A DNA stretch of 64,000 nt from CAWFGW01 sp963815495 (GTDB lineage: Bacteria; Bacteroidota; Bacteroidia; Cytophagales; JAAEPT01): positions 1 through 64,000 of the forward strand of contig CAWFGW010000007.1 in the NCBI GenBank assembly GCA_963815495.1, given 5' to 3'. The translations under genes were made by a program, and so were the position numbers. This document shows positions 53,301 through 61,800 of this stretch, one piece after another. Below the pieces are notes generated by a model. That model saw only the letters and a program-made list of their open reading frames with translations, was not told the origin of the DNA and did no database searches. Position 1 is the first letter of the stretch. Every line of letters starts with the position of its first letter.

Positions 53301-55116
53301 TTGGCAAGATAGCCTGGCTGCTTCGGGTTCTTGGAACAATTTAACGGGGACGAGTTCTTCTGAAACCTATTCTTCTACAGGAACAACCAACCGTTTCTTT
53401 CGAGTCATTGCTGGCACAGGTCAATGTGCCGATACTTCTAATATCGTAGAACAAGTTATCAATCCAGCCGCTGAAGCTGGTACGGCTGCCATCACCTCTC
53501 CGATTTGTGCTGGGGCAGATGCTACTCTTTCTCTTGCTAGTTATACGGGAACCATCGCTTGGCAGGATAGCAGTGCTGCTAACAACTGGACTGATATAGG
53601 CGCTACTACTGACAATGAAACAATCTCTGGTAAAACTACTACAGACAGCCCAATTTACTACAGAGCTATTCTCACTAACAATCCTGGCGGTTGTACGGAT
53701 ACTTCAAATGTTGTCGTTTTGACTATCACCGATCAAGCTGATGCGGGTACTATTGATCCGCTTACTCCTATTTGTGAAGGTCAGGATATCACTATTTCTA
53801 CTGTTGGTTCTTCAGGCACCCTTGTTTGGCAAGATAGCCTGGCTGCTTCGGGTTCTTGGAACAATTTAACGGGGACGAGTTCTTCTGAAACCTATTCTTC
53901 TACAGGAACAACCAACCGTTTCTTTCGAGTCATTGCTGGCACAGGTCAATGTGCCGATACTTCTAATATCGTAGAACAAGTTATCAATCCAGCCGCTGAA
54001 GCTGGCACGGCTGCTATCACCTCTCCGATTTGTGCTGGGGCAGATGCTATACTTTCTTTAACTGGATACACCGGAACAATTGCTTGGCAAGATAGCAGTG
54101 CTGCTAACGACTGGACAAATCTTGGACTCACTACTGATAATGAAACTATTGCTGGTAAAACAACCGCTGATAGCCCAATTCACTACAGAGCTATTCTCAC
54201 TAACAATCCTGGCGGTTGTACGGATACTTCAAATGTTGTCGTTTTAACTATCACCGATCAAGCTGATGCGGGTACTATTGATCCGCTTACTCCTATTTGT
54301 GAAGGTGAGGATATCACTATTTCTACTGTTGGTTCTTCAGGCACCCTTGTTTGGCAAGATAGCCTGGCTGCTTCGGGTTCTTGGAACAATTTAACGGGGA
54401 CGAGTTCTTCTGAAACCTATTCTTCTACAGGAACAACCAACCGTTTCTTTCGAGTCATTGCTGGCACAGGTCAATGTGCCGATACTTCTAATATCGTAGA
54501 ACAAGTTATCAATCCAGCCGCTGAAGCTGGTACGGCTGCCATCACCTCTCCGATTTGTGCTGGGGCAGATGCTACTCTTTCTCTTGCTAGTTATACGGGA
54601 ACCATCGCTTGGCAGGATAGCAGTGCTGCTAACAACTGGACTGATATAGGCGCTACTACTGACAATGAAACAATCTCTGGTAAAACTACTACAGACAGCC
54701 CAATTTACTACAGAGCTATTCTCACTAACAATCCTGGCGGTTGTACGGATACTTCAAATGTTGTCGTTTTGACTATCACCGATCAAGCTGATGCGGGTAC
54801 TATTGATCCGCTTACTCCTATTTGTGAAGGTGAGGATATCACTATTTCTACTGTTGGTTCTTCAGGCACCCTTGTTTGGCAAGATAGCCTGGCTGCTTCG
54901 GGTTCTTGGAACAATTTAACGGGGACGAGTTCTTCTGAAACCTATTCTTCTACAGGAACAACCAACCGTTTCTTTCGAGTCATTGCTGGCACAGGTCAAT
55001 GTGCTGATACTTCTAATATCGTAGAACAAGTTATCAATCCAGCCGCTGAAGCTGGTACGGCTGCCATCACCTCTCCGATTTGTGCTGGGGCAGATGCTAC
55101 TCTTTCTTCTTGCTAG
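50335..55116 (+). CDS. Fragment: signal peptide, beta-helix and first four repeats
   Basis: 1593 open residues from the ATG at 50335. The signal peptide ends LPLMGVAATF. The beta-helix units carry GNVISGN, NYIGTD..G and TIGGTTADERNIISGN. Residues about 690-780 form the domain with IQLFDNSCDCEGETYL. The frame ends in LSSC followed by a stop where sister copies read LSLASYTG, because of an extra T near 55106. Confidence 0.85.
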   Translation: MKIHYYILRLLTCSIIALPLMGVAATFTVTNNLGDLTVGSLRWAIQQAESTPLVADIIEFDAPYVIQPGGQINITSPVTIDGTSSGGRVEIDGNGQPFFGLLFLAGSDNSVVQGLYMHGYANPALVIQDANNIQIGGSRSLGQGNVISGNTNNTGILVQGTGNGHQFIGNNIGTNTAGTLAEPNTGNGISIIGTVTNVTIGGTTADERNIISGNTVDGIFITSGSHTIRGNYIGTDVTGSIDLGNGNDGIDFTAAGNSNIVGGLTVGERNVISGNGSSGIRSNGTENLEIYGNIIGLDAGGLNDLGNDVDGIFGRDGDNSHQIGGPTIAHRNIISGNGRDGIFYDNNNTGLLIQNNYIGTNINGQAGIGDLGNSRDGVYVANNTTNNNISDNVISGNGIDFMNGQGNGSGILAVNSSDNTITNNIIGMEADGLTALGNYENGINMINSGIGTFRDNVVSSNGSWHPSTNATFPLSETPIPGELPFGHGIVVNGSSNVAINGNKIGVDINGEGDFGNSQSGIIFIFGDGFTVGTSNPADRNIIGNNTEFGIHFVQVGNNSIVQNNLIGESATGLPIGNDGGGIYLNSGITANPIHIQVGGNGVNEQNVIANTTGNNLRFASGCGVCIDGDGGNAGSKNLVSQNSISCNFGLGIDLDFNNDMYDHWSNEWWPGPSTPPTPGTGNIGKPAPTVDPYRTSSTIVTGTGLPGDRIQLFDNSCDCEGETYLSSTTVNGSGTWQATIPAVADSSYITAIAIDANNNTSEFTACCRVQADSLATNDDTLCLGEATTLTLSYHVGENFQLQSSTTTSGPWTAVGAAKTDRNDSIWTVTPTTTGSTFYRIYATATSWGAPVAGAICADSSEAVEIVVNPAAEAGTAAITSPICAGADAILSLTGYTGTIAWQDSSAANDWTNLGLTTDNETIAGKTTADSPIHYRAILTNNPGGCTDTSNVVVLTITDQADAGTIDPLTPICEGEDITISTVGSSGTLVWQDSLAASGSWNNLTGTSSSETYSSTGTTNRFFRVIAGTGQCADTSNIVEQVINPAAEAGTAAITSPICAGADATLSLASYTGTIAWQDSSAANNWTDIGATTDNETISGKTTTDSPIYYRAILTNNPGGCTDTSNVVVLTITDQADAGTIDPLTPICEGQDITISTVGSSGTLVWQDSLAASGSWNNLTGTSSSETYSSTGTTNRFFRVIAGTGQCADTSNIVEQVINPAAEAGTAAITSPICAGADAILSLTGYTGTIAWQDSSAANDWTNLGLTTDNETIAGKTTADSPIHYRAILTNNPGGCTDTSNVVVLTITDQADAGTIDPLTPICEGEDITISTVGSSGTLVWQDSLAASGSWNNLTGTSSSETYSSTGTTNRFFRVIAGTGQCADTSNIVEQVINPAAEAGTAAITSPICAGADATLSLASYTGTIAWQDSSAANNWTDIGATTDNETISGKTTTDSPIYYRAILTNNPGGCTDTSNVVVLTITDQADAGTIDPLTPICEGEDITISTVGSSGTLVWQDSLAASGSWNNLTGTSSSETYSSTGTTNRFFRVIAGTGQCADTSNIVEQVINPAAEAGTAAITSPICAGADATLSSC

Positions 55117-56636
55117 TTATACGGGAACCATCGCTTGGCAGGATAGCAGTGCTGCTAACAACTGGACTGATATAGGCGCTACTACTGACAATGAAACAAT
55201 CTCTGGTAAAACTACTACAGACAGCCCAATTTACTACAGAGCTATTCTCACTAACAATCCTGGCGGTTGTACGGATACTTCAAATGTTGTCGTTTTAACT
55301 ATCACCGATCAAGCTAATGCAGGTACTATCGATCCGCTTACTCCTATTTGTGAAGGTGAGGATATCACTATTTCTACTGTTGGTTCTTCAGGCACCCTTG
55401 TTTGGCAAGATAGCCTGGCTGCTTCGGGTTCTTGGAACAATTTAACGGGGACGACTTCTTCTGAAACCTATTCTTCTACAGGAACAACCAACCGTTTCTT
55501 TCGAGTCATTGCTGGCACAGGTCAATGTGCCGATACTTCTAATATCGTAGAACAAGTTATCAATCCTGCCGCTGAAGCTGGCACGGCTGCTATCACTTCT
55601 CCGATTTGTGCTGGCTCAGATGCTACTCTTTCTCTTGCTAGTTATACGGGAACCATCGCTTGGCAGGATAGCAGTGCTGCTAACAACTGGACTGATATAG
55701 GCGCTACTACTGACAATGAAACAATCTCTGGTAAAACTACTACAGACAGCCCAATTTACTACAGAGCTATTCTCACTAACAATCCTGGCGGTTGTACGGA
55801 TACTTCAAATGTTGTCGTTTTAACTATCACCGATCAAGCTGATGCAGGTACTATCGATCCGCTTACTCCTATTTGTGAAGGTGAGGATATCACTATTTCT
55901 ACTGTTGGTTCTTCAGGCACCCTTGTTTGGCAAGATAGCCTGGCTGCTTCGGGTTCTTGGAACAACTTAACAAGCGCTACTACTGATTCAGAAACTTTTA
56001 CTTCTTCGGGGACTACTAACCGTTTCTTTCGAGTAATCGCTGGAAGTGGACAATGTGCCGATACTTCCGATATCGTATCAATTAGTTTCTTAGAATCAAC
56101 TCAATTTAACGTATCAAGTACATCACCCACTTGTGATGGAGTCATGGGAACATTGATTATAAATGGGTTAAATGTAAATGAAAACTATACAATAACTTAC
56201 GACTCTGATTTTGGCTCAAACAATTTATCCTTACCAAATTCTTATGGTTCTTTTATTCTTACTGGTTTAAACACTGGTAACTATTACAATTTTGAGTTAA
56301 CAAATAGCAATGGTTGTAGATCAACCTTCTCCTCCAGTATCAATCGGTGAAATAATAGACACATGTCCAAAGGATATTGTGATTGCGAATGCACTAACTC
56401 CAAATGACGATGGTTACAATGATTTCTTTCACATCATAAACATTGAATACTACCCTGATAATCAAATAAAAATATACAACAGATGGGGCGATTTAATCTA
56501 TAAGAAAGACGGCTACCTTAACGATTGGGACGGTAAACTTAATGGCAATTTGTTGCCTACAGGAACATACTATTATGTTTTGAATCTTAACGATGGTTCA
56601 GAAGACTATAAAGGTTACGTAATGATACTTGAATAA
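50335..56636 (+). CDS. Giant secreted beta-helix protein with 175-residue repeats and type-B T9SS sorting domain (two frameshifts)
   Basis: Whole-locus entry. Removing one extra T near 55106 and one near 56327 gives 6300 nt, 2099 residues, continuous to the stop at 56634-56636. Order: signal peptide, right-handed beta-helix (about residues 25-690), a linking domain with Cys-rich CDCEG, six copies of a 175-residue Ig-pair repeat (nucleotides 52936-56086), one Ig-like domain, and a type-B sorting domain. The first extra T is proved by comparison with five sister repeats. No enzyme motif is recognised, so an adhesive or structural role is likely. PorP/SprF follows at 56638 with a one-base gap. 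Confidence 0.88.
52936..56086 (+). repeat. Six near-identical 525-bp tandem repeats (175 residues each), with a 1050-bp higher-order pattern
   Basis: Units start at 52936, 53461, 53986, 54511, 55036 and 55562. Spacing is 525 bp each time except 526 for the fifth, which holds the extra T. Copies 1 and 3 share one variant (AILSLTGYTG, NDWTNLGLTT) and copies 2, 4, 5 and 6 the other (ATLSLASYTG, NNWTDIGATT), so copies 1-2 and 3-4 look like duplicates of a 1050-bp block. Confidence 0.95.
55082..56350 (+). CDS. Fragment: fifth and sixth repeats and following Ig-like domain
   Basis: 422 open residues; in-frame sense starts at LASYTGTIAWQDS (55112 region). It carries the rest of repeat 5, repeat 6 (diverged at its end: LTSATTDSETFTSSG) and an Ig-like domain (TSPTCDGVMGTLIINGLNV). 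The frame stops at 56348-56350; removing one T at 56327-56328 gives RSTSPPVSIGEIIDTCP and joins the sorting domain. Confidence 0.8.
   Translation: MLGQMLLFLLASYTGTIAWQDSSAANNWTDIGATTDNETISGKTTTDSPIYYRAILTNNPGGCTDTSNVVVLTITDQANAGTIDPLTPICEGEDITISTVGSSGTLVWQDSLAASGSWNNLTGTTSSETYSSTGTTNRFFRVIAGTGQCADTSNIVEQVINPAAEAGTAAITSPICAGSDATLSLASYTGTIAWQDSSAANNWTDIGATTDNETISGKTTTDSPIYYRAILTNNPGGCTDTSNVVVLTITDQADAGTIDPLTPICEGEDITISTVGSSGTLVWQDSLAASGSWNNLTSATTDSETFTSSGTTNRFFRVIAGSGQCADTSDIVSISFLESTQFNVSSTSPTCDGVMGTLIINGLNVNENYTITYDSDFGSNNLSLPNSYGSFILTGLNTGNYYNFELTNSNGCRSTFSSSINR
56310..56636 (+). CDS. Fragment: type-B T9SS sorting domain
   Basis: 108 open residues; the real part starts at SPPVSIGEIIDTCP. 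The sorting domain has NALTPNDDGYNDFF, KIYNRWGDLIYKKDG, DWDGKLNGNLLPTGTYYYV and ends YVMILE. The stop is one base from the ATG of the PorP/SprF gene at 56638. Confidence 0.85.
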   Translation: MVVDQPSPPVSIGEIIDTCPKDIVIANALTPNDDGYNDFFHIINIEYYPDNQIKIYNRWGDLIYKKDGYLNDWDGKLNGNLLPTGTYYYVLNLNDGSEDYKGYVMILE

Positions 56637-56637
56637 T

Positions 56638-57597
56638 ATGAAAAGAAATCTTACCACACTATTCGCATGTATATTAACTATTTCAATAGGGTTTGCTCAG
56701 CAAGTACCACAGTATAGTCAATATAATTTTAATCATTATTTACTTAATCCAGCAGTTGGAGGGGTGAGTAAATACCTGGAAGCACAAATGGGAGTACGTG
56801 CCCAATGGCTGGGTTTTGAAGGATCTCCTACAACTATTTTTGCAAGTATTCACATGCCATTAGACTACCCTATTGGTAATACCCACATCAAAGAAAAACC
56901 ACATCAAGGAATTGGAGGATACATGTTTCGTGATCAGACTGGACCAATTAGTAATACTGGTGTTTATGGCTCTTATTCGTATCATTTAAAAATTTCAAGA
57001 GAATCAAGATTGGCTTTAGGTGTTTCTCTAGGTTTAAAACAATATGCATTAGATGGTACTAAAATAAACTTTACGCAAAGTGATTTTGATCCAAAAGTTA
57101 GTGGTAAAAAAGAATCATATATAGTTCCTGATGGCACTATTGGGGCGTGGTATCACACTGACCATATTTTTGCTGGACTATCTATGAATCAAATTTTCAC
57201 TAATAAATTAGATATTGATCAACCAGCTGGCGTCAATGATTTTGGAAAGTTAGATCATCATTATTTTCTTAATATTGGCTATATATATGACTTAAATCAA
57301 CACGTTAAGTTAGTCCCTTCAGTACTTTTTAAAGCAGTAACTCCTGCCCCATTACAAATGGATATTAGTTTTAAAACAGTGTTTGACCAGCAATACTGGA
57401 TTGGTGCTTCAATGAGAAATTTAGATGCCTTTGTGGTTTTTGCTGGCTTTATACATGGAAATTTTGAAGTAGGTTATGCTTTTGATGTGACTTTTAACGC
57501 TATTCAGAATCATAGTGCTGGCTCACATGAGATTATTGTTGGTCTTCTATTACCAAAATTTGAACATGAAGTACTTTGCCCTGCACGATTTTGGTAA
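56638..57597 (+). CDS. PorP/SprF family type IX secretion outer-membrane protein
   Basis: 319 residues from ATG 56638 (the upstream TTG at 56629 lies inside the preceding gene). A signal peptide ends ISIGFAQQ, followed by QYSQYNFNHYLLNPAVGG, GVRAQWLGFEGSPTT, HQGIGGYMFRDQTGP and GSHEIIVGLLL; it ends CPARFW. It is the partner gene of the giant repeat protein directly upstream, coupled by the TAAT-ATG junction. Confidence 0.93.
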   Translation: MKRNLTTLFACILTISIGFAQQVPQYSQYNFNHYLLNPAVGGVSKYLEAQMGVRAQWLGFEGSPTTIFASIHMPLDYPIGNTHIKEKPHQGIGGYMFRDQTGPISNTGVYGSYSYHLKISRESRLALGVSLGLKQYALDGTKINFTQSDFDPKVSGKKESYIVPDGTIGAWYHTDHIFAGLSMNQIFTNKLDIDQPAGVNDFGKLDHHYFLNIGYIYDLNQHVKLVPSVLFKAVTPAPLQMDISFKTVFDQQYWIGASMRNLDAFVVFAGFIHGNFEVGYAFDVTFNAIQNHSAGSHEIIVGLLLPKFEHEVLCPARFW

Positions 57598-57805
57598 AAC
57601 TAAATGTGGAATTAAACGGAAAAGTGAAAAAATATTTTTAGATAAATCTGCCATAAAACAGGAGTAAATAAATTATTATTTAATAATGTTTAAATTAACA
57701 TCTTTTTAAGAAACCTTAAAATAAAAATGCCGTAGAAGAAGTTATTGGTTTAAAGGGGAAGTAGTTAATCCCAATTAATGATAGTTTAGTTAGTTAAGTT
57801 TGTTG

Positions 57806-57840
57806 AAATCACCACTCAAAATTGAGTGGTGATTTCTTTT
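57806..57840. terminator. Bidirectional terminator between two convergent PorP/SprF genes
   Basis: Perfect 14-bp stem AAATCACCACTCAA (57806-57819) and TTGAGTGGTGATTT (57822-57835), followed by CTTTTT on the plus strand. On the minus strand the stem runs into CAACAAAC, so it is stronger for the rightward transcript. Confidence 0.8.
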
Positions 57841-58241
57841 TACCAGTACCTAGAAGGATCTATCTCTACATTTGGATGCTGAAGCCTAAGGCCTAAAATA
57901 ACTTCGTGGGTTCCATTATTAAAAGACCGAACTTTAGAGTAAGACCACTCAAACGCATAGGTGAAATCAACTACTTTATTAAAATTAATACCTGCAAATA
58001 AATTTACTGATTCAGCATACCTCGTGGAAATCCCGTACCAATAAGTTGAATTATGTCTAATTTTTAAGTTTAAATCAAGAGCCAGCGGTGCTGTTGAAAC
58101 GTATTTCATTAAAACTGAAGGAGTCAACTGAATTTTTTCACTCGCTTTTAAATTTAATCCAAAACTCATAAAAAAATGTTTTTGATAATCATTTGAATTT
58201 GCTTGCCCGTTGCTAGCAAGTCCCATATTCTGAGTAATCAA
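57840..58241 (-). CDS. Fragment: C-terminal half of PorP/SprF protein
   Basis: 133 open residues holding the last barrel strands, with LTPSVLMKYVSTAPLALDLNL, YGISTRYAESVNLFAGI and NGTHEVILGLRL, ending SRYW. The ATG at 58241 is internal; the frame is open upstream to the indel at 58263-58266. Confidence 0.8.
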   Translation of the reverse strand: MITQNMGLASNGQANSNDYQKHFFMSFGLNLKASEKIQLTPSVLMKYVSTAPLALDLNLKIRHNSTYWYGISTRYAESVNLFAGINFNKVVDFTYAFEWSYSKVRSFNNGTHEVILGLRLQHPNVEIDPSRYW

Positions 58242-58800
58242 ATTATGAGCAGCTATTGTTACAAAATATTGATTCAGAATACATTACTGCTCCTAATTGT
58301 AGTTCTGGTTTAACCCCAGAACTCAGGTCCTGAGCAAACAACAAATCTGTATTATCATCTATATTTTTCCAAAAATCAGCATCAGTTTTCAGTTGTTTTA
58401 CACCTAAAAAAGACCCCATCGAAAGTCTTGTATTTTTGAAGAGACCAATATTATAAGAATATGCGACTAAAAAAGAATTTCGATGTATTGCGCCAGTTTT
58501 GTCATCAAAAGCATGCAAACCTACTCCGTGCCAACTTTTGTGCTCTGCCTTGTAATGCATATGATAAAATGGTTTACCAAAAGTCCTATAGGCTGTAACA
58601 TATGCCGTTGTAGGAGCACCCTCTAAACTGGACCATTGCGACCGATACCCCGTCTGAATGTCAATATAATCCTCAGTACTCGCAATAGCTGGATTAATAG
58701 TAAATGGATTTATTAAGTATTGAGAATATTGTTGTTCCTGCTGAGCAAATGCTATCCCCAAAGTTAAAACATACAATAGAGTTATATATAAATATCGCAT
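57840..58800 (-). CDS. PorP/SprF family type IX secretion outer-membrane protein (one frameshift)
   Basis: Whole-locus entry. Removing one base gives 960 nt, 319 residues, the same length as the neighbouring family member. The signal peptide ends LGIAFAQQ; QYSQYLINPFTINPAIAS, GYRSQWSSLEGAPTT and HGVGLHAFDDKTG follow; the end is DPSRYW. The break is one extra A in AAAA at 58263-58266; without it the sequence reads SIFVTIAAHNLITQNMGL. It follows the GH64-containing giant gene by 11 bp. Confidence 0.88.
58243..58800 (-). CDS. Fragment: N-terminal half of PorP/SprF protein
   Basis: 185 open residues from the genuine ATG at 58800, carrying the signal peptide, the family hallmark INPFTINPAIAS and the first barrel strands. 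The last eight residues (CNNSCS region) are out of frame after the AAAA run at 58263-58266. Confidence 0.8.
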   Translation of the reverse strand: MRYLYITLLYVLTLGIAFAQQEQQYSQYLINPFTINPAIASTEDYIDIQTGYRSQWSSLEGAPTTAYVTAYRTFGKPFYHMHYKAEHKSWHGVGLHAFDDKTGAIHRNSFLVAYSYNIGLFKNTRLSMGSFLGVKQLKTDADFWKNIDDNTDLLFAQDLSSGVKPELQLGAVMYSESIFCNNSCS

Positions 58801-58811
58801 ATTTAAATATT

Positions 58812-61800
58812 TTATCTTAGTAAAGTAACTGATCCTGATAATTTTAAATTAGGATCAAAAATCGAAGTGATCACGTAATAGTAAGTCGCTATTGGCAGCA
58901 TTTCCCCTGATTGGTTTATTCCTGACCAAGGTTCTGAATATGAATTATGATATTCATAAACTAAGTTTCCCCAGCGATTATAGATACTTATATTTAAAGG
59001 AACATCTGGCAACCCTTTTATATACCATGCATCATTCTTCCCATCTCCATTTGGACTAAAACCATTGGGTATTAACAATGGGGCATCCACAGCGATGAAT
59101 ATAGAGGTTGTGTCTATACACTTGTTACCCTTTGCTGATACAAAGAACCGGGTGTCTTTTTCCATGATATAATCTACAGAAGTACCCGATTCAATGCCCA
59201 TAGGAGTTACCCACTCAATAGTACCTTGAGAATTTTTCAACTCAGCAAATAAAGAAACAACGTCATTTTCTTTCACGGTATCGGCAGAGGATGAAACGAC
59301 TAATTCAAGTGATTCCAAAACTACTAGTTGCGTATCTGAAACACTTTTACACAAGTCAAAATTTGTTGTTTCTACATAATAGTACCCCACTTCCATAGCA
59401 CGGAAATTTTCTTGATTCCCCACCTGTTTAAAGCTTTCATTTGACTCACTATACATCCACTTGAAAGTATACTGCTGATTCAGGTTATTTTCTGCCTCCA
59501 ATTGAACAGATTCATTCGCACATAATATAAAGTCTGATGAACTTATTGATGCCGTTGGATTTTTAATAACATTTACTAAAACCGATGCTGATACAGCACA
59601 TTTATTATCCTCTTTAATCATCAATTCATAGGTGGTTGTTGTCATTGGATTAACTACAATAGTATCTGAAATTGCAATCGTGCTATTCGCAAACTTGTTA
59701 GTCCAAACATAGGATAAAGAAGATACATCACCTTCAATACTTGGACGTAGCGTTACGGACGTTCCTTCACAAACAGTCGTATCCCTTAATTTGAATGATG
59801 GTTTCGGGTTCACTGTAAAAACAAGTTCAGACTGAGGACCTCGACATAGGTTTCCAGATGGGTCCAGTGCTTCTTTTGAAACATAAATGGAATAGCTACC
59901 TACAACTGAATAATCCTTAGAAACACCCCTTAAGTCAAGAACATTACTTCTTCCAAGAACAGTAGCTCTGTCATCAGTAGTCCATTCAAAATTTTCACCA
60001 GAAGAACTGGTTGATAATGTTGGAAGTTCGTCTCCTTCGCATACAGTTACATCCTCAACAACTGGTGCCTCAGTATCACATGAAATGATTTCCCACCTAG
60101 AAATAATAGTATCACTTGAGCAGCCGAAAACTTCATGATGAACGTCATATTCATACACTCCTATTGAAGAAATATGTTCATTGTAAAGGTCTACTTTGGA
60201 TTCAAACTCAGGATTAATGATTACACCGTTTTCATTCTTAACATACAATCGTGAATTTACAGTACTATCAAATTTTAAACGCAACTGAGGCAATTCTGTT
60301 AATGAATTAAAATTGTGAATTATCGTTTGATCAACACCCGAACCAGAAACGCTTGTTGCATGAGCGACAGCAATATCAAATACTGTTTCTGTGCGACAGC
60401 TTGCCACTACATCAGTTCCTGTACCAAAGCTTGATTCTTCTATTAAAGTAAGTGTGGTTGTATACACCCCTGATTTTGTAGAATCAAACTGAGGAATCCA
60501 GTGATTACTATTTATTACTCCCGGCCCGGATAATACTGCTGTTGACGAGGGAAAAATTATACTTATATCTTTCTCACTACTACAAACAGTATCCAAAGCT
60601 GGGGGTGTTATTAAGGGGTTTGCATGGATAGTTATGTTTATCGGTACTAATTCGCTATAACAATTTGCAGTATTATCATATGCTGCAACATATAATGTAT
60701 GAATGCCTTCCTCTTTAATACCATGTCCATTCCAGCTGTCTCCAGTAAAAACCTCATCACCCAATGATGGGTTCATTGAACTTGGGTTTAAAAACCACCC
60801 TAATTGCCCACTAGTGCTTATTGCTTCTACATTCACAGGATTGTTACCTACACAACTATGATAGTTTTGAATCGTGGGTTTGCTCGCTGAACAATCGTTT
60901 ATCGTTAAATGTGCTTCTACAGGTTCACTGATGCACCCGTTTTTCTTTTGTGTTGCAAAAAGTGAATAGACTCCTACATCCATAAAACCATCATTTGGTG
61001 AATTATCTGTAAAAATTGGCGATTGGCATTCAGTGGTTGACAAAGCTGTTTCAGTAGTATCTAATGAAGTATACCAATGAATAGCAGTTCCATTCGCACA
61101 CAACTTGGGGACTGCACCTTGGTTAGTGATATCCCTACTCATTACTGAGATGTTCGTTACGGTAGGTATATCAGTATGAATGATGGCGATATCATGTGTC
61201 GATACTAGCGCCTCACAACCGGTTATACCATCTTTATAAGTGTAAGAAATGGTATAAGGATTATTGACCTTAGATAAACCTGAAGGATTGAACGTGTCTC
61301 CCACAACACCAGTACCAGAAAAAACTCCACCCGATGGTGTAGCATTCAAGTTCAATGGTGATGCAAACTCACATATCGTTGAGGGATTGGTTGCTAAGTT
61401 TGAAACAGGCCTTGGGTTAACTGTTATGTCAAAAATTGCTGAATCACCAGCACACGTGGTCAAAGGGTCTATGTATTTATAAATTATAGAATACGTTCCT
61501 ACTCCAGAAGCTTTAGGGTCAAAACCTCCATTCGAATTAATCACTCCAGAAGTTGGGATAATGGAAACAGCACCTAAACCATGTGAAAGCATAGGAGTTA
61601 AAATACTATCATATTCACATACTAAATGGAAATCATATACAATTGACAATATGGGTTTAGGGAATACAGTTATGCTAGTAGATGCAGTTGTGGAACAACC
61701 ATCCAGCTCATATTCATAATCAATAGTAGTTACTCCATCATCTGTTGGGTTAAATGTAGCAGTTGTCTCAGTTACTTCTGTTGCATTTGTCCAGCCCCCT

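Noticed and set aside
52854..54131. Two similar minus-strand frames (52854-53081 and 53946-54131)
   Set aside because: They repeat only because the 525-bp coding units repeat; they are not genes.
52936..56086. Tandem repeats as a possible CRISPR array
   Set aside because: Units are 525 bp, contiguous and coding in one frame; no short repeat-spacer pattern and no cas genes.
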